Assembly (NCBI RefSeq): GCF_018130785.1
Contig: NZ_JAFCJT010000013.1
Location: 62,001-126,000 of the forward strand
Direction of reading: 5' to 3'
Source: Bradyrhizobium liaoningense
GTDB taxonomy: Bacteria > Pseudomonadota > Alphaproteobacteria > Rhizobiales > Xanthobacteraceae
Length of the DNA: 64,000 nucleotides
Position 1 is the first letter of the stretch, and every line of letters begins with the position of its first letter. The notes below the pieces were generated by a model. The model saw nothing but the letters and a program-made list of their open reading frames with translations, made no database searches and was not told where the DNA came from. A program made the translations under genes and the position numbers. Shown piece by piece: positions 54,527 through 63,271 of the stretch.

Positions 54527-55657
54527 ATGGCAACGGACGAGTTGGTCAAGACGACGGGCATCGCGCACCACGGCGCGGAACGGCTGCCCTCGGTGGACGT
54601 CGACAGTTTCAACATCGAGATGAAGGACGAGGACGGCTTCCTCGGCGACCGCGCCAGCAAGGGTGCGTTTCGCGAGATTCTCGAGCGCTGGCGCAAGCCC
54701 TTGCGCAAGACCGGGGAGGATCCGTTCGGCAAGGAGCCCTCGGAAAACATCAGCAAGAAGACGCTGGACACCATCCTGGTCGGGGACGACACCGAGGCCT
54801 CCGCGGTTGTGCACAGCGCGATCGAGGAGTTCGCCCAGGAGCTCGCCTATGTCACGCGACGTTTCCTGAAGTCCAAGGCCTGGGCCAAGACCGAGCGTAT
54901 CGTGGTCGGCGGCGGCTTCCGCGATTCCCGGCTTGGCGAGCTCGCGATCGCGCGCACCGAGATCATCCTCAAGGCCGAGGACTTCAAGATCGACCTGGTG
55001 CCGATCCGCCATCATCCTGATGAAGCCGGCCTGCTCGGCACGCTGCATCTGGCGCCGTCATGGATCTTCGAGGCCCATGACAGCATCCTCGCCGTCGACA
55101 TCGGCGGCACCAACATCCGTTGCGGCCTGGTGGAGACCGGCTGGAAGAAGGCCAAGGATCTCTCGAAGGCCAAGGTCGTGAAATCCGAGCTGTGGCGTCA
55201 TGCCGATGACGAGCCGACCCGCGAGGGTGCGGTGAAGCGGCTCATCAAGATGCTGAAGGGGCTGATCACCGAGGCCGGGAACGAGGGCTTCAAGCTCGCG
55301 CCGTTCATCGGCATCGCCTGTCCCGGCGTGATCAAGGAGGACGGCTCGATCGAGAAGGGCGCACAGAATCTGCCGGGCAATTGGGAGAGCAGCAAGTTCA
55401 ACCTGCCGGCGAGCCTGATCGAGGGCATCCCCGTCATCGGCGAGCACGACACCGCGATCCTGATGCACAATGACGGCGTGGTTCAGGGCCTCTCCGAGGT
55501 GCCGTTCATGCAGGACGTCCATCGCTGGGGCGTGCTCACCATCGGCACCGGGCTCGGCAATGCTCGCTTCACCAACCGCCGCAAGGAGAACGGCAACGGA
55601 AAAGACCGGGATTCCACGGAGAACGGCAAGAAGAAGGGCAAGGCGGACAAGGAGTAA
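54527..55657 (+). CDS. ROK-family protein with circularly permuted motif order
   Basis: A 376-residue protein. The ROK/hexokinase-fold motifs are present but out of the usual order. The stretch IVVGGGFRDS (125-134), typical of the late adenosine motif, comes before the phosphate-1 motif VDIGGTNIRCG (190-200), followed by GIACPGVI (262-269), EHDTAILMHNDG (306-317, replacing the usual ENDAN) and GTGLGN (340-345). The chain then ends in a charged tail (RKENGNGKDRDSTENG). The ROK zinc motif C-x-C-G-x-x-G-C is missing. Sugar kinase activity is possible but unproven. ATG 54527 follows AAGGGC; an upstream in-frame TTG or GTG start is less likely. Monocistronic; convergent with the hydrolase. Confidence 0.8.
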   Translation: MATDELVKTTGIAHHGAERLPSVDVDSFNIEMKDEDGFLGDRASKGAFREILERWRKPLRKTGEDPFGKEPSENISKKTLDTILVGDDTEASAVVHSAIEEFAQELAYVTRRFLKSKAWAKTERIVVGGGFRDSRLGELAIARTEIILKAEDFKIDLVPIRHHPDEAGLLGTLHLAPSWIFEAHDSILAVDIGGTNIRCGLVETGWKKAKDLSKAKVVKSELWRHADDEPTREGAVKRLIKMLKGLITEAGNEGFKLAPFIGIACPGVIKEDGSIEKGAQNLPGNWESSKFNLPASLIEGIPVIGEHDTAILMHNDGVVQGLSEVPFMQDVHRWGVLTIGTGLGNARFTNRRKENGNGKDRDSTENGKKKGKADKE

Positions 55658-55782
55658 CCTTGACTGGTTAGGTTAAGGGACGGATTGCGTTGCGGCGCAC
55701 GGGACACTCGCTACGGTCGAATCGTCGCCTCACCCTGGCCGGCGAAGCCGCCCTTCCCAGCCAGTATTTCAATGAGCGGCAC

Positions 55783-55816
55783 GGGACCGCCAGTGTTTAC
55801 CGCGTCTGGCGGTCCC
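55783..55816. terminator. Hairpin between convergent genes
   Basis: Perfect 11-bp arms GGGACCGCCAG (55783-55793) and CTGGCGGTCCC (55806-55816) enclose a 12-nt loop. It lies between the convergent ROK and hydrolase genes. There is no clear T-run on either side, so it is a candidate only. Confidence 0.5.
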
Positions 55817-55826
55817 ACCCCTGTCT

Positions 55827-56690
55827 TCAGCTCCAGCCAATCCGCTGAAAGAACGCCGCGATCTCCGCGGCCGCGCGATCCGGATCTTCCCGATGCGGGA
55901 AGTGTCCGACATCAGGAAACATCGCGAGATCGAGATCGCCAAACGTCTCGCCCAGCCGGTCGGTCCAGGCATAGGGAAACAGCGGGTCGTGCTCGGCCCA
56001 GCGCACGCAGGTCGGCACATGGATCGGCGGAAGCGACGGCGCCTCGCCCTTCATCATCGCGACACGCCCGGCATGCGAGGCGCGATAATGCGCAAAGCCG
56101 CCGGCGAGGTTACCCTCTCTGAAGAAATTGTCGGCGAAGACGTCGAGGACGTCGTCGAAGGCGTTCTTCCGATGTGCCCAGCCCTTCAGGAAGTGGCTGA
56201 TATAGAGGCGGCAGCTTTCCCGGCTTGCCCCGACGAGCCGCTCGGCCATCTCCATCTGGTGGAAGGACTGATACCAGATGTGGTTGAGCCTATCGGGCGC
56301 CGCCATGCGCGGCCCGATGCCGGGATAGACGAAGTCGAAGAAGAACAGCCCGGCCACCCGCTCGGGCGCCTTCCGGGCCAGCGGCTGCATCACTGCGCCG
56401 CCAACATCATGGCCGACCACCGCGAATCGCTTGATGCCGAGCCCGTCCATCAGCGCCAGCATGTCCGCCGCATGGCCGTCCGGCCCAAAGGGCCCAATCG
56501 GCTTGTCGCTGTCGCCGAAGCCGCGCAGATCGGGCGCGATCAGCATGAAACGGTCCGAAAGCCTTGATATCACCGGCTCCCAGGTCAGCCAGAATTCCGG
56601 CCAACCATGCAGCAAAAGCAGCGGTTTTCCCGCTCCGGTGCGGACCAGGTGGAAATCGGCGCCATTGGCCTTGATCGTCAGGTGCTCCAC
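55827..56690 (-). CDS. Alpha/beta hydrolase (haloacetate dehalogenase/epoxide hydrolase-like)
   Basis: A 287-residue alpha/beta hydrolase. The oxyanion motif is LLLLHGWPEFWLTW, APDLRGFGDSDKP follows, and the nucleophile elbow is VVGHDVGGAV, where Asp replaces Ser, as in haloalkane or fluoroacetate dehalogenases and epoxide hydrolases. The catalytic His lies in DVGHFPHREDPD. A cap domain is in the middle (about 125-210). The GTG at 56688-56690 is chosen because GGGAGGAA lies 7 bp upstream and the protein then begins VEHLTIKANGADFH. The substrate is unknown. Confidence 0.87.
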   Translation of the reverse strand: MEHLTIKANGADFHLVRTGAGKPLLLLHGWPEFWLTWEPVISRLSDRFMLIAPDLRGFGDSDKPIGPFGPDGHAADMLALMDGLGIKRFAVVGHDVGGAVMQPLARKAPERVAGLFFFDFVYPGIGPRMAAPDRLNHIWYQSFHQMEMAERLVGASRESCRLYISHFLKGWAHRKNAFDDVLDVFADNFFREGNLAGGFAHYRASHAGRVAMMKGEAPSLPPIHVPTCVRWAEHDPLFPYAWTDRLGETFGDLDLAMFPDVGHFPHREDPDRAAAEIAAFFQRIGWS

Positions 56691-56825
56691 GGCAGTTCCT
56701 CCCGGCGTCGGGGTAGGGGCTGAAAGAGGCAGCGGATTTTCCCCTTTCGCGCCTTGTCTGGCCCGCCATCCTCGCCTATTAACGCCCCCAACCACAGGGG
56801 CGCTGCTCCTACCATGGCGCCTTCA

Positions 56826-56915
56826 GGAGAGGTGGCAGAGTGGTTGAATGCACCGCACTCGAAATGCGGCATAGGTGCAAGCCTATCGGGGGTTCGAATC
56901 CCTCCCTCTCCGCCA
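56826..56915 (+). tRNA. tRNA-Ser(CGA)
   Basis: A 90-nt tRNA with the encoded CCA end. The acceptor stem GGAGAGG pairs with CCTCTCC, the anticodon loop is CTCGAAA between CCGCA and TGCGG, giving anticodon CGA, and a long variable arm marks it as class II. The T-arm GGGGGTTCGAATCCCTC is complete. It reads serine UCG codons. tRNA genes of this kind are frequent island insertion sites, and the DNA after it looks accessory. Confidence 0.97.
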
Positions 56916-57145
56916 TAATAAAACGACGTCGAGAAAGCCCCGTAAAATCAGGTCTTACTGCACGCCAGAAGCCTCTGGTGTAGCCCTTGGATGTAGCCCC
57001 CTAGGACGGTCCCAACCTGCCACGGCGGCGTCATAGTTTCATTGCCGCCGGACGACAGTCTTCTTACCCGGGACCACCCGCATCGGCATGGAGGTCGGGT
57101 AACCGTCACGAAGGCCAAGTCCGCTCTACATTCGGCGGAGGCACC

Positions 57146-57547
57146 TCAGGCATCGGCGATCAGTGAGGCGATGTCCTCAAGCGAACGCCGGCTGAAGTCC
57201 TTCGCAAACTCGCCTACGATCTTGCCTCTCAAGTCGTGGTTAAAGTGCTTGCGCAATTCCCCCAAGGTCCTGGGGTCGGAGACGACAACCAAGTGTTCTA
57301 TCGTCCCGTCCAGGCTGAGCTTGTTCAGGAACGCGGCTGTTGCTGCCGCAAAGTCGTTTTCGAGCCGCTTCCCGTCGGGACTGGCGGAGCCGGTACGATG
57401 CCGCGTACGAGAGTTCGCGTGGGCCGGCACGGGCGGAGTCGCCGTAATCTCAACCAAGTGCACCCCGGGTTTCACCCCGGTATTGTGGAACAGGCGGATC
57501 GTCTCAGCGTCAGCGACAGCGACTGTCGCACCGGTAGGTAGAATCAT
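57146..57547 (-). CDS. Host-attachment-type protein (Host_attach family)
   Basis: A 133-residue soluble protein. It starts MILPTGATVAVADAETIRLF and ends with FAAATAAFLNKLSLDGTIEH, LVVVSDPRTLGELRKHF and GKIVGEFAKDFSRRSLEDIA. This fits the family often named 'protein required for attachment to host cells', related to the release-factor-like baeRF fold, by recall. The ATG at 57545-57547 has CGGGAGGTC as ribosome site. Despite the family name there is no signal for export. It is the first clear gene after the tRNA. Confidence 0.78.
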   Translation of the reverse strand: MILPTGATVAVADAETIRLFHNTGVKPGVHLVEITATPPVPAHANSRTRHRTGSASPDGKRLENDFAAATAAFLNKLSLDGTIEHLVVVSDPRTLGELRKHFNHDLRGKIVGEFAKDFSRRSLEDIASLIADA

Positions 57548-58204
57548 CGAAAGACCTCCCGTTCACGATCCCGCATTGACACAACGGGCCATGACACTTG
57601 TATCCCGGCGTTCTGCTGCGCCTCTCAAGCTCCCGGCACGAAACTCCCCGGAGCACGGCAGTCCGACGACCGCCGAAAGGAAACGACGCGGCGAACACGG
57701 CGCTCATAGCGGTCGAGAAGTCGATGCGCTCGGAAGTGCTTGCCCTGCCGAGCGGCGAATGGCCGAAGATTGAGTCTTAGGCGGTCGAAATAAAAATCAC
57801 CTCTAGCTATGGAGTTGATAGCCGATCGTTATTGGGCTGACTAAAGGACGCTTCGCGGGGCGGCGGAAGTGCGGCGCTTCCCTCCGCAAGCACTCGAGGC
57901 GGTCGCGGGGAGCCTCGTCTTCGCCGGAGTTCTTTCGAGGGCAGGTGGACGCTTCGGCCCGGATGTCTGGGCAACCGCCACGGCGTTGGAAGCGTGTGCA
58001 CCCTTTGCGATGTCAGGACGATCGGCGCAATTTTCCGCGGCACGTGCCCGGCGTCGTCTCAACGCGACCCGCGGGACGTCAAAAACCCCCACCGCAACCG
58101 CGCCACGCACGCGGTAGCGATGGAGATCATGTGCGGCCTGACCAAGAGGAACTCTACGACCAGCAGCCTTCTCTCAGGTCCGGCGCGCGCCGCGGTCGCC
58201 GCTT
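57548..58204. other. 657-bp gap with no supported gene
   Basis: Short open frames of 60-90 codons exist on both strands here, but none has a recognisable domain, a good ribosome site and consistent codon use together. A short AT-rich patch at 57786-57840 could be promoter DNA. It may be decayed coding DNA; I cannot identify the ancestor. Confidence 0.55.
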
Positions 58205-58618
58205 CTAGGGGAACGTCAGTCCGAAGGCCGCCGGGTCGGGCTTCTCGCCTTTCCGCGGGACAAAGAAGCGCTCCAGACCACCCGGAACGAAGCTGAGTAG
58301 CAGGGTCGCCTGATCGCCGACCACCTCGATCGTATGCGGCACTCCGCGGGGAAGAGCTGCATAGGCGCCTGGCCCTACCTCGACACGGGAATCGCCAACT
58401 CGCGCGATCAAATTGCCCTGCACGACATAGAGCAACTCGTCTTCTCGTGTGTGGGTGTGTAGGGGCGGTTCCTCCCCGGCACGCACCGTCCAAAGCACAG
58501 TGCCATATTCGCCGCCGGACTGGCTGCTCTCCACCTTCATCTCAACGCTCGAGCCTCCGCTCGACGTCACCGTCTCGCCGCCGCGCGGCGCCGTGAGAAC
58601 CGGCTTTTGCACTGACAT
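58205..58618 (-). CDS. Cupin-domain protein
   Basis: A 137-residue single-domain cupin. The metal motif is in PPLHTHTREDELLYVVQGN (two His, Glu), and the second motif in PRGVPHTIEV. Beta-strand-rich sequence continues to FVPGGLERFF. This resembles small quercetinase-like or sugar-binding cupins; the reaction is unknown. The ATG at 58616-58618 is preceded by AGGAGGCTAC, a strong ribosome site. It lies on the minus strand, with a DUF1003 remnant upstream. Confidence 0.87.
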   Translation of the reverse strand: MSVQKPVLTAPRGGETVTSSGGSSVEMKVESSQSGGEYGTVLWTVRAGEEPPLHTHTREDELLYVVQGNLIARVGDSRVEVGPGAYAALPRGVPHTIEVVGDQATLLLSFVPGGLERFFVPRKGEKPDPAAFGLTFP

Positions 58619-58740
58619 TTGTAGCCTCCTGATTATACGCCGGGTGAGCCCGGTACCAGGTGAACATCGAATTTCGAGCGGCGAATGGGAAATGACGTCA
58701 CGCCATGAAGTTAATAGCTGCGTGTTATGGTGGCCGTTTG

Positions 58741-58986
58741 CTTTCCTTATCGGACCTGCGTGCACTCGACGTCGACTGCGCCAGCAACTTGGTCAGTATT
58801 CTGACGGCCTCCGTCGGCTTCAGGTTCTCGCTCCCACGCAGTTGTTCGAACTTCTCATGCAGCAAATTGGGCTTCGCCTACGTTGGTCCGGTAATCGCTC
58901 TTCGCGGCCTCGCGATCGATATCTTGCTGCTTGTTCTGGCTCATCATGATGATCGGCGCTGCGTAGGCCGAATAAAGTCCGCCGCG
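58741..58986 (-). pseudogene. Frameshifted 3' remnant of a DUF1003 membrane protein gene
   Basis: On the minus strand one frame reads GLYSAYAAPIIMMSQNKQQD then IDREAAKSDYRTNVGEAQ and hits a stop. After a shift near 58870 the neighbouring frame continues LLHEKFEQLRGSENLKPTEA then VRILTKLLAQ. Together these match the C-terminal part of DUF1003 proteins as I know them (the APIIMMSQN and YxxN motifs). The 5' part with the membrane helices is gone. It fills most of the gap between the cupin gene and the histidine kinase gene. Confidence 0.72.
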
Positions 58987-59109
58987 TGCCGATAACGGTC
59001 AGCTATCGACTCCATGGCAAGAGGTGATTTTCCATCTTGCGGTGCCGGACCCAATCTTCAAGCCATCGTCGACCGTACGTTGGACGATTGCGGGCCAGGA
59101 GTTCACCCG

Positions 59110-60144
59110 ATGCAGAACAAGTCTTCATCCGACATTTCCTTTCCCGGTGAGGTCGAGAGCCTTCTGCCAGAAGATGTGGTCGTGCTCGCGGATCGGGCCG
59201 GAGTCGCGTTCGGGCTACAGCGCCCACTCGGCGTGAGCGCGCGAGATGTCGGGGATCACGGAAGCGGTGTCATCACGTCCAGGTGCGTGGAGATTCCGCT
59301 TGTCGGGAGCGACGGCAAGATCTCCGGGGTCCTGTTTCGGGCCACTCCTTGCTCCAGCACGCGCGGCGTGGCCTTCGACCGCGGTCCAGAAGTAGCGAGA
59401 TCGACCGGCGACGTGGCGCAGTTCGTCGTCCACGACATAATCAACCTTCTCGCAGTGATCGGCGGCGGCTTGCGGCTGCTCGAGTGCAAGAGCGACGCCT
59501 CGTATCGAAGGGCGATCGTTGGCAAAATGCAGGAGGCGATTACGCGAGGCGTGTCGCTCAGTCGCCAGCTTCTCGATACTGCGCGCCCATGCCGCAACCC
59601 GATCGACGGCTTTGTCGCGGGCGATCGCCTCGCAGCGATCACGGGCACCCTTCACTGGGCGCTGCGTCCGGACATCACCATCCGCATAGAGATTGCCCCT
59701 GATTTATGGACGTTTAATGCCGACCCGGAAGGGCTGTACTTTGCGCTATTGAACCTCTGCCGAAACGCCGACGATGCCATGCCGGCCGGCGGCACGATCA
59801 CTGTCTCGGCGCGGAATGTCGAGCTGTCCGCCGACGCGGACCGGCGATTCGTCGAGATTGTCGTCGCCGACGAGGGGGAGGGCATGCCCGAGGAAATCAT
59901 GTCGCAGGCGTTCCTTCCGTACTTCACAACGAAGGTGGCCGGAGGCGGCAACGGCATCGGACTCTCTCAGGTTCGACGCTTCGCTGAAGAACGAGGTGGC
60001 GCGATCGATATCGAGAGCGAGCGAGGTGTCGGCACGCTGGTGCGTCTCTTTCTCCCGCGTGTCGACGATGCGGCGGTCCCGAGCAGCCTTATCGGTGCTC
60101 GGATCACGTGCACGTTTTCATCCAAACCTCCCCGCGATCAGTGA
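59110..60144 (+). CDS. Soluble orphan sensor histidine kinase
   Basis: A 344-residue kinase without membrane helices. The phosphoacceptor His is at 108 in QFVVHDIINLLAVIGGGLRL. The ATPase domain has the N-box LLNLCRNADDAM (N216, N220), the G1 box VVADEGEGMPEE (about 253-264), the F-box PYFTTK and the G2 box GGGNGIGLSQV (279-289). The first 95 residues are not a domain I recognise. ATG 59110 has AGGAG 8 nt upstream; ATG 59014 would add 32 residues without a good ribosome site. No response-regulator gene is nearby. Confidence 0.85.
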   Translation: MQNKSSSDISFPGEVESLLPEDVVVLADRAGVAFGLQRPLGVSARDVGDHGSGVITSRCVEIPLVGSDGKISGVLFRATPCSSTRGVAFDRGPEVARSTGDVAQFVVHDIINLLAVIGGGLRLLECKSDASYRRAIVGKMQEAITRGVSLSRQLLDTARPCRNPIDGFVAGDRLAAITGTLHWALRPDITIRIEIAPDLWTFNADPEGLYFALLNLCRNADDAMPAGGTITVSARNVELSADADRRFVEIVVADEGEGMPEEIMSQAFLPYFTTKVAGGGNGIGLSQVRRFAEERGGAIDIESERGVGTLVRLFLPRVDDAAVPSSLIGARITCTFSSKPPRDQ

Positions 60145-60269
60145 CTGCCGCGGTGTGACAAAGGAGCCGGATACGCGCAAAAGCAGGAACGCGCCAGCTG
60201 GGGCTTTCCATCCGGCGAACCAAGTGGCTTCCGTGAATACGGCGCGCTACTTCAGAAGTGGATACGAGC

Positions 60270-60956
60270 ATGTTTTCTGTGATTTTCGAAGCTCTCCTCA
60301 ATAAGAATAGTCGGGACGACTACCTCGACGCCGCCAACATGTTGCGCCCCGAGCTGGAGCTGGTCGAAGGCTTCGTCGATAACATCCGCTACCAGAGTCT
60401 GACCCGCGAGGGCTGGATTCTTTCGTTGTCGAACTGGCGGGACGAGAAATCGCTCGTTCGTTGGCGCACCCACATGCGCCACCACGAGGTCCAGCAGAAG
60501 GGCCGCGACGAAATATTCGCAGACTACCACCTCCGTGTCGGTCAGATCGCTACCGACAACCAGGTGCCCGCGGGTTACGTCCTGACGGAACAGAGGCTCG
60601 ACGAGACCGAAGTCGGGGAAGGGACGACGGTCACGCTGATCAACGCGACGCGTCCTGCCGACTGGAAGCAGACCAACAACCCGTACGACTGCGCTGAGTG
60701 GCTCGGCCTGAACCCCTGGGCCGCCGACTTCACGTCCTGGGACATCTTCGAAGCGATGCTCACGCCTGGCGATTTGATTCTGCTCATGTCCTGGAGGGAC
60801 GCCGCCGCAGCGCAGGCCTACGAGGACGCTTCGGCGCCGAATGAAAAGGCAAGGATACGGAGAGTTCGGATCGTGCGCGACTACGGGAAATACGACCGTC
60901 GCGAGGCGCCTCAATACTTCGCAGATGCCAGGGGTGGGGAGACCCTCCATACCTGA
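60270..60956 (+). CDS. Protein with two ABM (antibiotic-biosynthesis-monooxygenase-like) domains
   Basis: A 228-residue protein. The first dimeric alpha-beta-barrel unit covers about 1-95, from MFSVIFEALLNKNSRDDYLD through SLSNWRDEKSLVRWR. A second, more divergent unit covers about 108-210, with LILLMSWRDAAAAQAYED. Both show the W-R-D strand-helix signature. ABM proteins range from quinone-forming monooxygenases to heme-degrading enzymes; no heme or substrate residue can be assigned. ATG 60270 is used; GTG 60258 would add four residues. It is 125 bp after the kinase gene. Confidence 0.78.
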   Translation: MFSVIFEALLNKNSRDDYLDAANMLRPELELVEGFVDNIRYQSLTREGWILSLSNWRDEKSLVRWRTHMRHHEVQQKGRDEIFADYHLRVGQIATDNQVPAGYVLTEQRLDETEVGEGTTVTLINATRPADWKQTNNPYDCAEWLGLNPWAADFTSWDIFEAMLTPGDLILLMSWRDAAAAQAYEDASAPNEKARIRRVRIVRDYGKYDRREAPQYFADARGGETLHT

Positions 60957-61370
60957 TGCCGCTCCGTCAGGAAGGGCCGTGCTGCCACGAACTCTGGGTC
61001 TGCACTACGACCCAGTCGAGCGCTTGGCCGGGCTTCGTGCGAGGCTGGCGTATTGGCGGTCGACGTACCGTCGCTGAGACGTCCTCCACTTCCTATGCAT
61101 AATTGATCTTGGCGCTGACGGTCATGTCTTGCGGCGGCTGCGTGAGGCGCCGGAGTCCGTCCGGCGCTTTGCATGCCTCGCATGCGCTGCGCCGGCTCTC
61201 AGAAATTCCTGAAAGCGTGTCCGTGCGTCCAAATCAATGGGCCGAGCCGTTCCAACGGATGCACACAAGTTGCATCTACCTCCCATGATCGGCGGCGTGC
61301 CTGTCACGCCGCCGATTGCAAAGGTTCGTCAGCATCGACGGCCGCACCTTGACGGAGAACATAACAACCC
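60957..61370. other. 414-bp gap before the LysR gene
   Basis: No convincing gene. It contains a perfect hairpin, ATCGGCGGCGTG (61288-61299) and CACGCCGCCGAT (61305-61316) around a 5-nt loop, about 55 bp ahead of the LysR start. It lacks a T-run, so an operator or mRNA hairpin is as likely as a terminator. A poor AT-rich patch at 61093-61110 may be promoter DNA. Confidence 0.5.
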
Positions 61371-62306
61371 ATGGAGCTTCATCAGGTTCGCTACTTCCTC
61401 GCCGTCGCCTCCACGCTTAACTTCACCCGTGCGGCCGAACAGTGCAATGTCACGCAGCCGGCCTTGACCAAGGGGGTACAGAAACTCGAGCAGGAACTCG
61501 GCGGCCAGTTGATCTACCGCGAACGCCAGCTCACCCAGCTCACCGATCTTGGAAAGGAGGTCCTTCCAATGCTGGAGCGCACGCTGGCTTCGGCGGAGGC
61601 GGTGCGCCGTCGCGCCCAAGAGTTCCAGCGCAAGGACGTCGCGCCGCTGAAGATCGGCCTTGCCCCATCGATCTCGGCGTCGCTCGTCCTTGATCCGATT
61701 GCAGAGATCGCGAAGTTCGTCCCTGGACTTCACGTCGAGCTACGCGAAGGCGCAGCGAAAAAGCTCGTCGACCTCTTGCTTGAGGGTGAGATCAATGTCG
61801 CAATGGTCGGCGACGTACAGGACGTGCCCGCCCGCATCGACGATTGGTCGCTGTTCGAGGAGCGTTATGTCGCAGTTCTCGCGCCGACACACAAACTCGC
61901 AAATCGTCCCTCGATCGGCATCGACGACCTTCGTGAAACCATCTTGTTGGAACGAGCCGACTGCGACGTCGCCCCTAAGATCCAGCAATCGTATTTTCCT
62001 GAGAAGCCGCCCCAACTCGGTCACTGCAGCGGTCACGACCTGCACCTGCAACACATGGCTGCTGCCGGCTTTGGCGTGATTCTCGCGCCTGAACACATGC
62101 CGCGCCTTCCGACGCTCAAGACCATCCCGCTCGAAGGCGACCGGGTCTCACGGGAGGTGCGCCTTCTGGCCGTGCAAGGGCGCCGCTACTCGCCGGCGCT
62201 CGACGCATTCGTCAAGGTAGCACGGCTTCGCGACTGGTCGATCGAAGCCCCTGACCGTGGCGTACCGCGCGAAGAGGTTCCGGTGGTGTCGAGGGGACCG
62301 GCATGA
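61371..62306 (+). CDS. LysR-family transcriptional regulator
   Basis: A 311-residue regulator. The N-terminal winged helix-turn-helix is MELHQVRYFLAVASTLNFTR then AAEQCNVTQPALTKGVQKLE. The effector domain (about 90-295) contains LKIGLAPSISASLVLDPIAE. Unusually for LysR genes, it is read in the same direction as its neighbour and overlaps it by 4 bp, rather than being divergent. This implies co-expression with the peroxiredoxin-like protein, and possibly autoregulation through the hairpin upstream. The inducer is unknown. Confidence 0.92.
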   Translation: MELHQVRYFLAVASTLNFTRAAEQCNVTQPALTKGVQKLEQELGGQLIYRERQLTQLTDLGKEVLPMLERTLASAEAVRRRAQEFQRKDVAPLKIGLAPSISASLVLDPIAEIAKFVPGLHVELREGAAKKLVDLLLEGEINVAMVGDVQDVPARIDDWSLFEERYVAVLAPTHKLANRPSIGIDDLRETILLERADCDVAPKIQQSYFPEKPPQLGHCSGHDLHLQHMAAAGFGVILAPEHMPRLPTLKTIPLEGDRVSREVRLLAVQGRRYSPALDAFVKVARLRDWSIEAPDRGVPREEVPVVSRGPA

Positions 62307-63040
62307 CCGTGATGCGCACGCCGACAGCCGACCGCTTCCAGCCAATCGATCTTCAGCCTGAAGACTCTCCGCTGATGCCAGATCAGACCGACAAGACACT
62401 TGCCCGGATTCGCACCGAGCTCTTGACGACGTTCAGCGCCGCAGATTGGGAGTCATACAATCACCTCGTGCGCTGGCTCCGAGACACCGACGTGGCATCG
62501 CACGCGTTGAAGGTCGGAGACGACGCGCCGAACTTCCTCTTGCCGGATGCTGACGGTCGTCTCCACGCCTTCGAGCAATTGCGCCGGAAAGGACCCCTCG
62601 TTCTGAGCTTCTTCCGAGGAGGCTGGTGTCCGTTCTGCACCGCTGAGCTCCGCGCCCTCCAGGCCGCAAAGGATGAGTTCGAGAACGTCGGCGCGACCCT
62701 CGCAGTCGTGACACCCGAGACAAAGGATTTTCCGCGGCAGCTCAAGCAGAACCTGGGCTTGGACCTGAAGGTACTCTCCGACGTCGACTACGGCGTTGCC
62801 ATGTCGTATGGCGTGCTGTTCCGGGTGCCCGACGAGACCAAGGCGCACTATTCCAGGCTCGGGTTCGATTTCGGCGCCCGGCATGGGTCACCGGAGTGGA
62901 TGTTGCCAATTCCCGCGACCTACGTGATCGATGCGGAAGGACGTATCCGCAGTGCATTCGTCGAGCCGGATTTCACGATACGCGAGGAGCCGACGCAAAT
63001 CCTGGCCTCGCTGCGTCAAGTCGCATCAACGTCTCGGTGA
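62303..63040 (+). CDS. Peroxiredoxin-like thiol protein (AhpC/TSA fold)
   Basis: A 245-residue cytosolic thioredoxin-fold protein. After a helical N-terminal part (about 25-70) comes KVGDDAPNFLLPDADGRLHA and the active site SFFRGGWCPFCTAELRAL, with a C-x-x-C pair. Later motifs are TLAVVTPETKDFPRQL and the strand AEGRIRSAFVEPDFTIREEP. The group is generally called peroxiredoxin-like. It could reduce peroxides or act on disulfides. The ATG at 62303 overlaps the LysR stop (ATGA); ATG 62375 (MPDQTDKTLARIR) would be the alternative. It depends on the LysR gene for translation coupling. Confidence 0.87.
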   Translation: MTVMRTPTADRFQPIDLQPEDSPLMPDQTDKTLARIRTELLTTFSAADWESYNHLVRWLRDTDVASHALKVGDDAPNFLLPDADGRLHAFEQLRRKGPLVLSFFRGGWCPFCTAELRALQAAKDEFENVGATLAVVTPETKDFPRQLKQNLGLDLKVLSDVDYGVAMSYGVLFRVPDETKAHYSRLGFDFGARHGSPEWMLPIPATYVIDAEGRIRSAFVEPDFTIREEPTQILASLRQVASTSR

Positions 63041-63271
63041 GAGCGGTAGAAGGTGGAGACCGACATCCGATATCCGTCAATGGGTGGGTTGAAGCGCTCT
63101 TGCACGACGATATCTGCCGCCTATCGAATACATGTCCAAAGGGAATTTCCAATTTCGGCGGCCGTGTCCGATCGTTGGGATCGGCTAGACCGGTCGTGCA
63201 CGCGCAGTCGGCTCCACAGCAATTGAAACACTGATTGCAGCCGTTGCGCCGGAGCAGCAAAGGAGATCCCC

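Noticed and set aside
53807..54623. Plus-strand open frames across rplU and its leader
   Set aside because: They are antisense to rplU; the L21 sequence is unmistakable.
56870..57200. Second copy of the tRNA-Ser 3' end as an attachment repeat
   Set aside because: I scanned the window to its right end and did not see a repeat of the T-arm/acceptor sequence; the region may extend beyond the window.
57042..57773. 243-codon plus-strand open frame opposite the host-attachment gene
   Set aside because: No ribosome site, Ser/Arg-rich translation, and it covers the well-supported minus-strand gene.
57869..58117. 82-codon plus-strand open frame as a small gene
   Set aside because: An equally long frame exists on the other strand, neither has a ribosome site or a family feature, and the translation becomes Arg/Thr-rich low complexity.
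58705..58995. 96-codon plus-strand open frame as a gene
   Set aside because: It is antisense to the DUF1003 remnant, which explains the sequence better.
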